Assembly (NCBI GenBank): GCA_034687125.1
Contig: JAQGBZ010000142.1
Span: 1-64,000, forward strand
Reading direction: 5' to 3'
Length of the DNA: 64,000 bases
Origin: Neelides folsomi
Lineage: Eukaryota > Arthropoda > Collembola > Neelipleona > Neelidae
The stretch's first letter is position 1, and each line of letters begins with the position of its first letter. A model generated the notes under the pieces. The model was given only the letters and a program-made list of their open reading frames with translations. It searched no databases and was not told the origin of the DNA. A program made the translations under genes and the position numbers. This document shows, piece after piece, positions 53,068 to 63,180 of this stretch.

Positions 53068-55266
53068 ATACCTAGTTTATGAAAATTCCTTGGGACTCCC
53101 CTAGAGACGTCAGCGCGTCAGCCTGTGAGCTGAAGCGAAATTAAAATATGAAAATTAAATCTATGGATGTCTATTAGACATTGACATTATAGATATAAGA
53201 GGGAGGATCGGTGAGCCTCTAAAGGTTTCATGTAGGTACTAATAAAAGACTCGGAGGGTTTAGTTGAAGTTTGGTCGGTGGAGGAACGCGTGCCGCCGTT
53301 CGTAGATTGCAGCTATGAATTATTCAAAAAATCACGTCACTTGCCTACTCTTTGCAATCAAATATTTGGATAGAGAAAGAGCGGAACCAGCGGCATAGAG
53401 ATTTGGACCAATTGGACCCTACATGCATAGATAGAAGTAAAGTCCTAACTAAGGAAGTATATAACTTATACTTAGCTACATACATACTTACATACCATGT
53501 ATCCAATAGATACTTTACATCAATCCTGTGCAGTGCACATAATGCAGACTTCTCCAACAGCTCCCTTGACTTTATATCCTATCTCCCCTTCCCATTTAAA
53601 TGGTCACTTTTACTTTCCTCTTCGTCAATACCTCTCCTTGCACAAAGGTCCATTCATAGTTAATTTAGAAGGAGGGATAAGTTCATTTTTGTGTTTATAG
53701 GAGAATCCCGCAAGACTTCTGATCCTCTCAATTATTTAAAAATGAAAATGCAATATGGGACAGGAATGAGTTGTGCATTGTGGAGAAAGAAGCTCCCCTT
53801 CCTACATTATTTGATATGTGCCTTGCTCATATCTCCCTCGAAATGCACTGATAATTCCTCCCTTGGTCTTCAATTCCTTTCATTATTATTTGGAAGGATC
53901 TTCTCGGAAGATTCTCCCCTTCATGAGATAAGTCACTTATCTTTTAAAAGTAATTCTTTCTTAGTTGCAATCTTTTACAACTTCCAGATTTGCAGATGTT
54001 CACAACTCTTAAATCTTCTAATACATAATAACTTACAATGGAAATATTATGGATGTTGTTGATGTTGGAAATTAATATTCTTTGTTCATATAAATTTTGA
54101 ATAAAAAGCAAATGCAAATTCATTAAAATCAAATTATACATCAAAGCCATATTATGGAATTCTTGAGCTTTAAAGAGGACAAACAAAATATTAACGACTT
54201 TGTTGACAGTAATTGATCAAAAGCAAATTTTCTTCAATTAAACTTGGCTTACAAGCTTTCCATAATTTCCTCTCATCTCTAATATGTTTATGTACACGTG
54301 TATTCCTTTTGGTTGGTGACTTGAAAGGCACCGAAATTGCATGGGTATGTGAATGAAAAAGGTTGGTTTTACATATAACATCTAATGTAGGATACATATG
54401 ACATTTAGACACATTTACAGCTAGACCTCGGACTTTTGTCTTTACATAAAGATACTTATCTAAAAATATTTTACTTATTGATTGATTGATTCTTAAGGGG
54501 CCTAGTTAGTGAGAACGACTGATAAATAAAATGTGGATTTAATATTAGTATTATATTGAATATGAATAAATCGAAATAGGGGTGCTTAAATTAAAGGACA
54601 CATCAGATTAGAAATCAAAGTTGTTTATTTCAATCATGAAGCGACACACGCAGTGGGGATTTCTCTAGTTTGCTAAATATGCATGCCCTTATTGACAATT
54701 TTCAGCACGTATCCAACATTTACTTTTCTCCAATTTCCTTCTACTTTGTCCACTTTATCAGACACGGGTCGGGTAAAGCATGGATATTGGCTCCTCGTTT
54801 CACCTATAAATTTTTCACTTTGAAGAGGACGAGAGTTTTCTTAGGAAAAGTCAACGATTTCATTTGGAAGAATTCTATCCAAAATTTATTCCCTTTATTA
54901 TCCTTCCCTTTTCTTAAACTCGCAAATAAACTTTTAAAATGGCCTCCACTCGATATCCTCCTAAGCATTTTCGCATATTTATGAGAAAATGAAAGAAAAT
55001 TTGTCATGTGCTTATAGTATATTTTCTATTCAAATAAGCCCCCGATCAGTAACCAAAGAAAATAAGGTAAATTTAAGATAACTTAAAAATCGTAAAAGGA
55101 AAGTTAATGAAATTTTTATGGAATATGTATAAGGTAATTAGAATCATGTGTGCCAATTTTGGCCTCAATACCCTTCACAGTTGTTACATGATGGTGGGAA
55201 ATTCAAAAATGAGATCAGAAACCTAAGAAAATTTACAATTTGTAAGGTTTTATTAATAATTTCCAA

Positions 55267-56300
55267 TTAAACATCAATCCAAACAAATCGTAAGTAATGA
55301 GTGAACCTTCCTTGATGGAGAATTACTTCGAAGATCCTTTGTTTCATTGAATCAGATAGCTTTCTCAACAATTCAATGGGTATATTCTTCCAAGCTTTTT
55401 CAATTGCTTCTTTGCCTTTGAAGAATATTGCTTCCCATGTGCATAGACTTTTCTTGTAATGTAGGCGGATGGTCTAACAGGCGAACATTTTTTTAAACCA
55501 TTCCTTAGTTTGATTGTGAGACGTGAATTGAAGCTGGATCTTGCTGGTAAATCCATCCTCTTTCTTCTATTTTGGGTCCTGCTTTTAAAAGATTGTTCTG
55601 AAGTATATTCTGATAATCCTCTGAGTTCATTCTATGGTCAATTGGTACGAGTTTAGTCTTTCCATTATAGCCAAAACCTCCCCAAAACATAAGAGAACCT
55701 CCACCTTAAAAAAGTATATTATAATTAGGCATCATTAATGTAATTAACTATTTAAGAATTTTAATAGTTTTATTACATATAAAAATATACCTTGTTGATT
55801 CTTAGAAAAGGCCGGGTATTCTTTGCAAGGATCGTGCCAATAATATGCATAGCCATCGGGTCCGTCTAAATTGAATTTTTTTCGTCACTCTACACTACCT
55901 TCTTCCACTCTTTGTCCCAAGTCATGTTATTTTTAGCATATTTTAAGCAGTCCTGGACATGAGAATCTTTCAATTTTGGTTCACATTTCTTGGAATGAAC
56001 GAGTAACGGATTCTCGGCAAATCTTGACTGTATAGTCCCAAAAGATAGAGAAATTGGGAGTTCTCTTTGTATTTCTCTTATCGAATATTGGCCTGTAGAG
56101 GCCAGTCGAGCTATTTGACGATCATCTTGGGGACCTCCTTTATACCAATTGTCGTGGTTCTGACCCATATTTATTAAACTTGTGACAGATTTAATTGATC
56201 TTTCTAGCAGATTCGAAATTTCTGATTTAGAACTTCCTTGTTGGTATAAAATATTAATTTTCCCCCTTTCCCATTCACTTAAATATGTTCCTCTTGGCAT
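55267..56300 (-). pseudogene. Tc1-type transposase, broken, with an apparent intron
   Basis: The ATG at 56300 opens a 136-codon frame with a helix-turn-helix N-terminus (LSEWERGKINILYQQGSSKS). A stop at 55890-55892 falls just before SDEKKFNLDGPDGYAYYW, the first catalytic Asp block. The frame continues to FSKNQQ and resumes as GGGSLMFWGGFGYNGK only if 55705-55790 is removed; that gap has GT and AG ends. Next comes WIYQQDPASIHVS, the second catalytic Asp block, then a frameshift. The expected SPDLNPIENxW block with the catalytic Glu is missing: LLDHPP runs into RKVYAHGKQYSS, an in-gene deletion near 55455-55465. A C-terminal part ending VWIDV and a stop at 55267-55269 remain. No active enzyme can be made from this copy. 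Confidence 0.85.
55705..55790 (-). other. Putative spliceosomal intron in the Tc1-like transposase
   Basis: On the minus strand CAACAAG is followed by GTATATTTTTATATG and the 86-bp segment ends CTTTTTTAAG before GTGGAGG. Removing it joins Gln-Gln to Gly-Gly-Gly-Ser-Leu-Met-Phe-Trp-Gly-Gly, the conserved transposase block, without changing frame (phase 1). The segment itself is AT-rich and has stops in the coding frame. Introns are known in some nematode Tc1-family transposases, so this is plausible. Confidence 0.7.
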
Positions 56301-58969
56301 CTTGAACTCAACTGATAAGATTTAAGATCTAAAACCATGAGTTTAGAATGATAACATTCAATTGATAATGCTAAATGGAACGAAAATGCCGATTTTCTTA
56401 GGTTTCTGATCACATCATATTAGAATTTCCCACCATAACATAGGAACTGATCTGAGTATTGAGCCCAATATTGGCACACATAATTCTAATAACCTTATAA
56501 GTATTCCGTAAAAATTTCATTAACTTTCATCAAACCAATTTTAAGTTATCTTAATTTTACCAAATTTTCTCAGCTTTATGATCGAGGTTTAATTCTACTA
56601 CATACTACATAAATCCATATACTTTACATTGCTTGAATATTTTTAATCTAGGACGAATTGATAAAATTTTAATAAAGTTAAATACATTTTTTGATTAAAC
56701 CATGATGTTTTTGGTACGTTGTCAAGAGGGTTTAAATTTAAAAGAATATAAGGAAAAAACATTGAAGATTTAAGAGCGATTTACCATATTTAGTAGGTAT
56801 GTTGATAATAATATTAAATATTATCAGTATTAAAGTAAGTATGAAAACATTTAAAATATCATAATCGGCATTGGGGATATCTACTGGTCCTGGTGGAGGA
56901 AGAATGGGTTTTATAAGTGGAAACCTCGAGGTGTTATTATGGAGAATAAGATGAGAAGGGGAGAAATAAAATAACCCTTTTGAAGATACATATCATCGCC
57001 TAAGGACACTCGAGGCCATTTGAGTTCTCGGATCTTCTAACTCGTGTAAACAATATGGGAATCATGTATGGATTTGGAGAAAGCTGGGAAATACCGCAAA
57101 TTTGTTGAATTCAGAAGGCGAATAAGAAAAATGACTTTTTGACATTGAGATTCAGATGCCTCGGATTTGTGGCTCGGAGTCTGACATGAAATTCGCTTGA
57201 GGTTTCTTTCTCTTGTACATACTCTATGTATGATAGAGAATACTTATACTAATAGATAGCATAGCATAATATTTATGTAGGCCTTTAGATGTACAGTTAT
57301 TCATGCTTCTTTTGTGGAAAGTTTTCATATTCATAATCTGTTCCACAATCTGGGAATCTTCCTTCAGAGAATTCAAACGTCTTTCAGAACGTGAGGTTTA
57401 TACATAATAATATGAACTTCCCATTCCAAATTTATATCCCTATGGTGAAAGCGGCTAAGCCAATCTGGGAGACAATGCAATAAACCATGAACTTGAAACT
57501 TTTATTCAAATCAAGACAAAGGGTCGGAGTGTTTATCATGAAATCAGTTAAGAAAGTTCTTTTCTCTTCTCAATAAACCTCGGGACAATATGTAAAAACA
57601 TGTTAATCTCTACCATCTCCTTGGTATAGACAAGTTTATCAAAGCGGTCTCCATTGTTTTATTCGGGGAGCCAAATGGGGAGAGCACACTTTTCCCTTCT
57701 TCCTCGCCAGTTCTTCCGAGTTCCAATTTTTGTAACTTTCTCTCTTAAGTTCCGGAGGAATACCAGGAGTGGGAAGATATGAGGAGATGTGTTATATGAG
57801 CAATGTTTCTCTAAGTCGAGTATCATGGGTAGAAGAAATTGCTCTCTAGCTTATCTCCCTTTCCTATCCCCCTCCGCCAAAGATGTTTTCATATCGATCT
57901 CAATAAAAGTCATTTGATGCAAGGCTTCCGCTCCTGAGATGGGAAACAGAGAAGCTAATAAACCGTTTTACTCCCATCTTAATTTCACCAATGTGAACCG
58001 TCTTCACTTCTTCCCTCTCTCTTACCCTTTCTATCTGTCCCGAGGCTCGGGGGAGGGGGACAAAATTTCCTGCCCTTTCCCGTTTTTCCTCCTTTAAGAT
58101 GAGAGGATAAAGATGAAGCAATTGGAAACCCTTCCCTTCGTCCCTTCACACATTCACTCCATCCATTTTATATGAACTGAGCTGAAGATTGCGTCTCTTG
58201 ATCAAACCCCTTTATTTATACCTCTAACACTGTTAAAGACTCACAAGCTAAACTCAATATCAACTCTCTTAGACAATGAGTTTAGTGCTATACAGATATA
58301 AAGAGTGTATAAAAAAGACATTTGTTGCAATTGAGATTTTTCTTATACATAGTTACTTTAAGCGTTTTCTTCGTTTTTATCCCTTGCAAAATAATTTATT
58401 TCTCATTTTCTTGCGCAAGAGGGACCGGAAATTATATGTGGAATGGAACCTAGTCCAAAGTTCTTATCAGGAATTTCCAGAAGGGCTAAAATATTTCCCT
58501 TGCTAATCTCTATAATTTAGAACAATTAATCAGAAGGAAATTGATGAGATGTGAAAAAGGTTGGAGAGTTCGAAGTCCCAATTAGACTAATGAAATCAAA
58601 GCTTATATTACCATGATAATCAAAAAGAAACCAAATCTTAATTCACCCTTACTACATCTGGAGAGGAAGGGACCCATGAAAAATTGCTATTATGCAAATG
58701 TTAGAATACTTCTACACTTTGATCCTTATGAGTATGACTCACTTCACCCATCTTCTTCCGAGTTAATTACGGCATAATTAAGTTCTTGAGCTCATTATAT
58801 TTGTACAATGGGCTTTATACTTATTTCATAAATGCATTTTTATTAAGATTGAGCGAACTTTATTAATTAATCCAAAGCCTTTTAACGCAGTGTACTTTGG
58901 ATTTAAATTGGAAATATTAAAATAAACATTCTTTGGAGTTGACTTGACGTAAAATATTTTGTGTTGCAG

Positions 58970-59158
58970 GTGGACTCATGCTGGGAGGAACTTTGGAATT
59001 CTCCAATTCTGGACGAATGAGTCTGAAGCGGAACATGAATACCAACGGGAAGAGTCAAACGGGGTTAGGAATGGTTAATCATAACCATAACCACGATGTT
59101 AATCGGATGGATCAGTTTGTGATGCAGACTCCTGGAGGAAAAATCTATATTCCCCAAG
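58970..59158 (+). CDS. Ten-m: Teneurin, cytoplasmic exon 2
   Basis: A 189-bp exon, phase 1 at both ends, so it could be skipped without a frameshift. The acceptor is TGTTGCAG at 58969, and the donor is CCCCAAG then GTACCA. It continues the cytoplasmic domain: GGLMLGGTLEFSNSGRMSLK, a basic patch around RMSLKRNMNTNGK, a His-Asn run HNHNHD, and TPGGKIYIPQ. The basic patch could act as a nuclear-import signal, a role known for some teneurin intracellular domains; that is inference here. Confidence 0.85.
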
Positions 59159-59216
59159 GTACCAATTGACACTAAAATGGCGTCAAGAAAAATAACCGTT
59201 TTAATGTTTTTTGCAG

Positions 59217-59289
59217 ATACGCCAAAAAATTCCACATCGGATTTCAAAACCAGTCCAAGTAGCAGTCCTTCTAAGAAGACTTCTGGCAG
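59217..59289 (+). CDS. Ten-m: Teneurin, cytoplasmic exon 3
   Basis: A 73-bp exon encoding DTPKNSTSDF and a Ser/Lys-rich tail (SPSSSPSKKTSG). It follows an intron of only 58 bp (59159-59216, ending TTTTTTGCAG) and is followed by the donor GGCAG then GTAATG. It enters in phase 1 and leaves in phase 2, so it cannot be skipped alone without shifting the frame. Numerous Ser/Thr-Pro pairs suggest phosphorylation, which I infer. Confidence 0.8.
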
Positions 59290-59501
59290 GTAATGGAATT
59301 TTTCCGTACTTCAATGTGTCCATTATTATTTATTCTGATTAATCGCTGAGACCAGGAAGACCGAAGGAATCGGATCTCCGCGGATTTGATAATATTAGAC
59401 ACAAATCAATCGATATTTTCTTTCCACTCCAAACTGTTGACAAATAGAATACATGTAGTTTATGCATGTATGTTAATTGTAATGATCTTTGTGTTCTCTA
59501 G

Positions 59502-59674
59502 TTTACTCTATAAAGACACGGTGCACATGGGTTCGCTACACGGCGTTCGCCAGAGAACCAAGTCCGACGACGATGACTACCTGTACAAATTCAAGGGTTT
59601 CTGCAATTGGAAGTCCGCCGTCATTATTCTCTTATGTCTCCTCTTACTCTCTATTCTGCTCAACTTTCTTTTCG
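59502..59674 (+). CDS. Ten-m: Teneurin, transmembrane exon
   Basis: A 173-bp exon carrying the single membrane span. After KDTVHMGSLHGVRQRTKSDD and the aromatic-basic YLYKFKGFCNWK comes the hydrophobic AVIILLCLLLLSILLNFLF, about residues 283-301 counting from the ATG at 46861. No signal peptide precedes it, and the positive charges lie on the N-terminal side, giving the type II orientation known for teneurins. The acceptor is TGTTCTCTAG at 59501, and the donor is TTTTCG then GTAATA. FCNWK directly before the helix may be a palmitoylation or interface site, which I only suggest. Confidence 0.9.
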
Positions 59675-59826
59675 GTAATAAGCCCCTGTGGATGTTTTCC
59701 TGTGAATCAATAAAAATTTTGTAGTTTGGTTGGATTTATATGGATTTTATATGTAGGATTTGTCAGAAAAATTGGAAGTTTAGTTTTTAAGAGTGAAGGA
59801 TAATTGTTTGTAATGCAAAATTAAAG

Positions 59827-59988
59827 GGTTCGGAGCATTGCCGTGGACAAAAGAGAACGCCAAAGAATGTACTGAAACGAGCAGCCGGATTGATGAGAGG
59901 CGGGAGACTAGTTTCAGACAATCAACAAACAACGGAAGTTCTGGAGTTGAAGTTAATAACAAGCCACCTTCGATCTCCGGCGGCCCAG
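59827..59988 (+). CDS. Ten-m: Teneurin, juxtamembrane extracellular exon
   Basis: A 162-bp exon immediately after the membrane helix. It reads GFGALPWTKENAKECTETSS and on through a Ser/Asn-rich stretch with an NGSS N-glycosylation site to SISGGP. The ALPW-type start after the helix is in the expected place for an arthropod teneurin. Acceptor at 59826 (TTAAAG); donor CCCAG then GTTTCC, a weak one. Both ends are phase 1, so it can be skipped in frame. Confidence 0.8.
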
Positions 59989-60049
59989 GTTTCCTATTCT
60001 TTCATCACTTTCACTTCATCTTTTCTTATTTTGTTGACATTTTTCCTAG

Positions 60050-61690
60050 TAGTTGTAGATATTGATGCTGGTGAAGGGATGCATGCGTTGGCTAAGGGCA
60101 TGAGAACTCAAAAGGGACTTTATGAGAAATTGCATGATGGCACTCGCTTGAAAAGAGCACTGGTCGAGGTCGATGGCGACTTTGATCAAAATTTCATTCC
60201 ATTCAATCATCTGCATGCTGAGATAAAAAAGAGGCCGGACACGGACCTCCGAAGTGGTTTAGCTCAAAAAGGCCCTGAGCTCAGCGTTGCCCCGTCAGGA
60301 GTACTTGACAGAGATGATATGACTAATGAGGCCCCAACTCAAAACGGGCCAAATCACCCACATAATAAAATGGAGTTTGAAGTAGTGAAAACTCCGGGTA
60401 ATTCAAATTCAGAAAAATTGCTAGATCAGTTGAAGTGGGTTGGATGGAAATATCCGCATACGGATGCAAATTCTGTTGAATTAGCCCCATCTCATCTCCA
60501 AGATAATGGGGCAAGATTTTCCACTCTCCTCCTGTCATATCCTACTTCCAGCACGAGGTTGACTGAAGAGGGAAAGGAAGAAAAACTTATAGAGGGGGAT
60601 CGATTTCAAAACAATGACGGCCAAGAGCCCCAGACCCTTCCCCTCCCCAACCGGAGAGAAGATGAAGAAATTCCGTTCATCTCCCCAGACCCGCACAACA
60701 CTCCAAAAACCTACGACCAAGAGAGCGAGGATGGGAATGAAATTAGTCCGTTTGGATCTTCACTTATATTTTACCCAATTTGGACGGGCAAACCTAATGA
60801 CTCTCATCTCCAGCTGCCATCATCTTTACCCTCACCCATTTCTTCACTTTTCTCGAGGAAAGAAGATAATAATGCTATTGGCGGTTCAGGTGAAAAAATA
60901 CTTCTACCAGACACTGAGCTAGAGATAAGAGACCCGGACCTTTCAGAAATGATTAACGAGACTCCCGCCACACAGCCGCCGAGTGAAAAAACGGAAGAAT
61001 TGCGTCGGGAATTCTCTGACACTCCTCGTTCTCATCAGGACTTGTCTGAAGATGGCTCAAACATTTCATTACCAACAACTGCAATTCTCCGAGAAAACAT
61101 CGAGATTTCTCCTCCAAAAGGGAAAGCGGGCGGAGTGTGCGAGTGCTATTGCCCATGTCTTGAGACATTTGAGGAAGAAGGAAGCGGCTCCGGATCCTAC
61201 GCCCTGCTTCCACCCACTCATCCGCCAGTACAAGATCCGCTCGACATGGACCTTGGAGAGGAATTCCTTCCACTAGAAAATGGGGATTTGAAAGAGGTTA
61301 TTGAAGGATCAGGGGGCGACAAGGGCTCTGGTCACAATCTCATAACCAGTTGGAGTCAGGACAATAAACTATCACCAGAAGCCTCGTTCTCTTTCATTGG
61401 CCCCCAGGCGGGACATTTGAATAAGGAAGGTGATGAAGCCTGGGTTAATGATAATGACTCAAGTGGGAGCGGAGCTGGTGGGATTGAGCGCACATGGATC
61501 CAAACTACCACCAAAGACGATGAGGAGGCCTCTGAAGACAATTTTATCCCCGTGTTTCCGAATGAGAAGAGTAAAAGGGAAAAACCGTTGATTCACGCGG
61601 CCATCGAGAGCCCTAATCCACTGACAAATGGGCTCGAGAGCCCCATGGAAGACACTTGTAGATGCCCTCAGACTCCGACAGAGAGTGAAG
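60050..61690 (+). CDS. Ten-m: Teneurin, very long acidic juxtamembrane exon
   Basis: One 1.6-kb exon of about 547 codons, phase 1 at both ends. It precedes the conserved pre-EGF domain and is rich in Glu, Asp, Pro, Ser and Gly, with little hydrophobic core, so probably disordered. Seen in it: a furin-like RLKR at 60145-60156; N-glycosylation sequons NDSH, NETP, NISL and NDSS; a Cys cluster CECYCPC near 61138; Ser-Gly clusters next to acidic residues (FEEEGSGSGSY, EVIEGSGGDKGSG, DNDSSGSGAGG); and DTCRCPQTP near the end. Three in-frame acceptors are possible (AG at 60049, 60052 or 60058); I take the first. The donor is GTGAAG then GTGAGC. The intron before it is only 61-70 bp. Drosophila Ten-m was described as proteoglycan-like, which fits the Ser-Gly sites. 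Confidence 0.85.
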
Positions 61691-62606
61691 GTGAGCAGGG
61701 AGACTCCTCAGCTTCTGTGCTCTAATGTCAAATGTTTAAGGACTGCTCTTCACTTCGTCAATTTATGTTAAGCTCCAGGGACATATGTACATGTACATAA
61801 ATAACATACATGTACATCTACGTTTACGCAATTCGCCTTTATACTTAAAATTAACATTCAAACTCGTTAACATTTCCTGTTTCTGAATGTGTTTTGCAAA
61901 AAAGTGTTACATTATTTTGCTGGGCATATTAATACCTATCTTTAATGTCATTTTATTGTTAGTTAATTTTATTTCTTTAATAGTCATTTTGTTGTTGCTT
62001 CGTTTAACGTGGCTGCTTATTAGATTAGGAAATAAATCGCATAGAAATGAATTACTTTCACATGACTGTCTTTTCTTTCATTTTTGTGAACTTTACTTTT
62101 CCAGTAAATGGGCCTCCCAACCCTACATTTACAAACCATTAAATTATTTTTAGCAACCTTTTACATTATTTTCATACCCCCTACCCTGGTTATTCCTTTA
62201 TTGACTCTTCAGAACTGAATGGGAATTTTTATTTAATTAAGGAGACTTTCTTTGGTCTTTAGTTTCCCCTTCTAATGTACTTCAATTTACTTTGTCGTTC
62301 GTTTCAATGAGATTACATGATTAAGATTTTTCTCCTTTCATTAATTTGTTGGGATTACAAAAGGATTGGAATTCGAATCGTTGTCAGAATCCGAAATAAG
62401 AGCCAAGCTCTATTTGAGTCAAACTTTTTCTTTTGGAATTCATTGATCTTTCCTCTACTGGGGAGCTTAATTGCTTTTCCTTTAATATTCTTATTTCAAG
62501 GTCCATGGTCCATTCCTTCCTCGTTATCCGCTTCAATAATCCTCATTAGCCCCCCTTGGCTCTTCTCTCGCCCCTACTCACCAATTCATGGTATAATTGT
62601 CTTCAG
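61691..62606 (+). other. Teneurin intron, 916 bp
   Basis: Phase-1 intron from GTGAGC to GTCTTCAG. It contains a hairpin-forming inverted repeat, ATGTACATGTA at 61785-61795 and TACATGTACAT at 61807-61817, of the low-complexity kind common in this window. No coding sequence seen. Confidence 0.85.
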
Positions 62607-62884
62607 GATCTCGAACTTTCCCGGCTGTCAACTTTCCGCCAGACGGCACATCCTTCACGCAGATCAGCTTAGGAACTCGATTGTCCAACGTGATCGGTTC
62701 TTACAGCTACTGGAATATGCAATTCTACCAATCGGAAGGGGCTTATGTCACTTGGGAATTCAGCGTCCCACGTGGAGCCTCCATTGGGTTTTATGCAAGA
62801 CGAAACGCTCTTCCTACGCACACTCACTACGACTTCATGGAAATCCTTAGGGGATTCAAAAGCAGACCTACAAGAAGTTCACCG
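62607..62884 (+). CDS. Ten-m: Teneurin, conserved pre-EGF extracellular exon
   Basis: A 278-bp exon, phase 1 in and phase 0 out. This is the best-conserved part in the window: AVNFPPDGTSF, YSYWNMQFYQSEGAYVTWEF, SVPRGASIGFYARRNALP and THTHYDFMEILRGF match the arthropod teneurin pattern, and the last two parallel the vertebrate segment with [20 protein letters not shown]. In known structures this segment lies between the membrane-proximal stalk and the EGF repeats. Acceptor TCTTCAG at 62606; donor CACCG then GTAAGT. A 79-bp intron follows. Confidence 0.95.
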
Positions 62885-62963
62885 GTAAGTCCGAACTTGA
62901 AATCACTTGATTTCATTAAAAAGATGATTAATTAAATTCATTATCTATTATATAAATTTACAG

Positions 62964-63180
62964 CCTTCAGTGTCAAAGGAAGTTAACAACTTCCTAGAGC
63001 AGGGTCATTGGTTCCTATCTCTATACAATGATGATAGTGATTCCCAAGAAGTCGTTTTCTCTTCCACTGTCTCTGAAGAAATGACTGAAGGATGTCCGAA
63101 CGGTTGTAGCGGAAACGGACAATGTACTCTCGGCCACTGTCAGTGCAATGCGGGTTTTGGAGGCGAAGATTGCAGTCAAA
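62964..63180 (+). CDS. Ten-m: Teneurin, exon with first EGF repeat
   Basis: A 217-bp exon, phase 0 in and phase 1 out. It first reads [20 protein letters not shown], matching the teneurin segment before the EGF array (vertebrate form IWHLAFYNDG). It then encodes one complete EGF repeat of the teneurin type: six cysteines in [16 protein letters not shown] and GGEDC. Donor CAAA then GTGAGT at 63181. The next EGF repeat must lie beyond the window. In teneurins the second and fifth EGF repeats carry odd cysteines for dimerisation; the repeat here is the normal first one. Confidence 0.95.

Larger units (their letters stand above)
55056..56570 (-). mobile_element. Tc1-like transposon with long terminal inverted repeats
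   Basis: A 1.5-kb element. The left inverted repeat (55056-55234) and right one (56393-56570, reverse complement) match over about 180 bp at roughly 80% by eye, sharing TTAAGATAACTTAAAA, AAAGTTAATGAAATTTTTA, TGTGTGCCAAT and GATCAGAAACCTAAGAAAAT. The exact outer ends and TA duplication are unclear; pairing may extend a few bases outward. The transposase lies between the repeats on the minus strand and is broken. It sits inside the 11.6-kb teneurin intron, opposite in orientation to the gene. The divergence of the two repeats suggests an old insertion. Confidence 0.85.
47330..58969 (+). other. Teneurin intron, 11.6 kb
   Basis: Bounded by GTGAGT at 47330 and TTGCAG at 58964-58969, phase 1. It contains a LINE ORF1 fragment, a tandem-repeat block, a damaged Tc1-like transposon and a perfect 13-bp hairpin, all annotated separately. 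I saw no further coding exon inside. The open frames at 47.7-48.2, 50.0, 53.3-54.4, 54.7 and 58.0 kb have no recognisable motif. Confidence 0.8.

Noticed and set aside
60323-61541. Several minus-strand and alternative plus frames inside the long teneurin exon
   Set aside because: Shadows of the coding exon.
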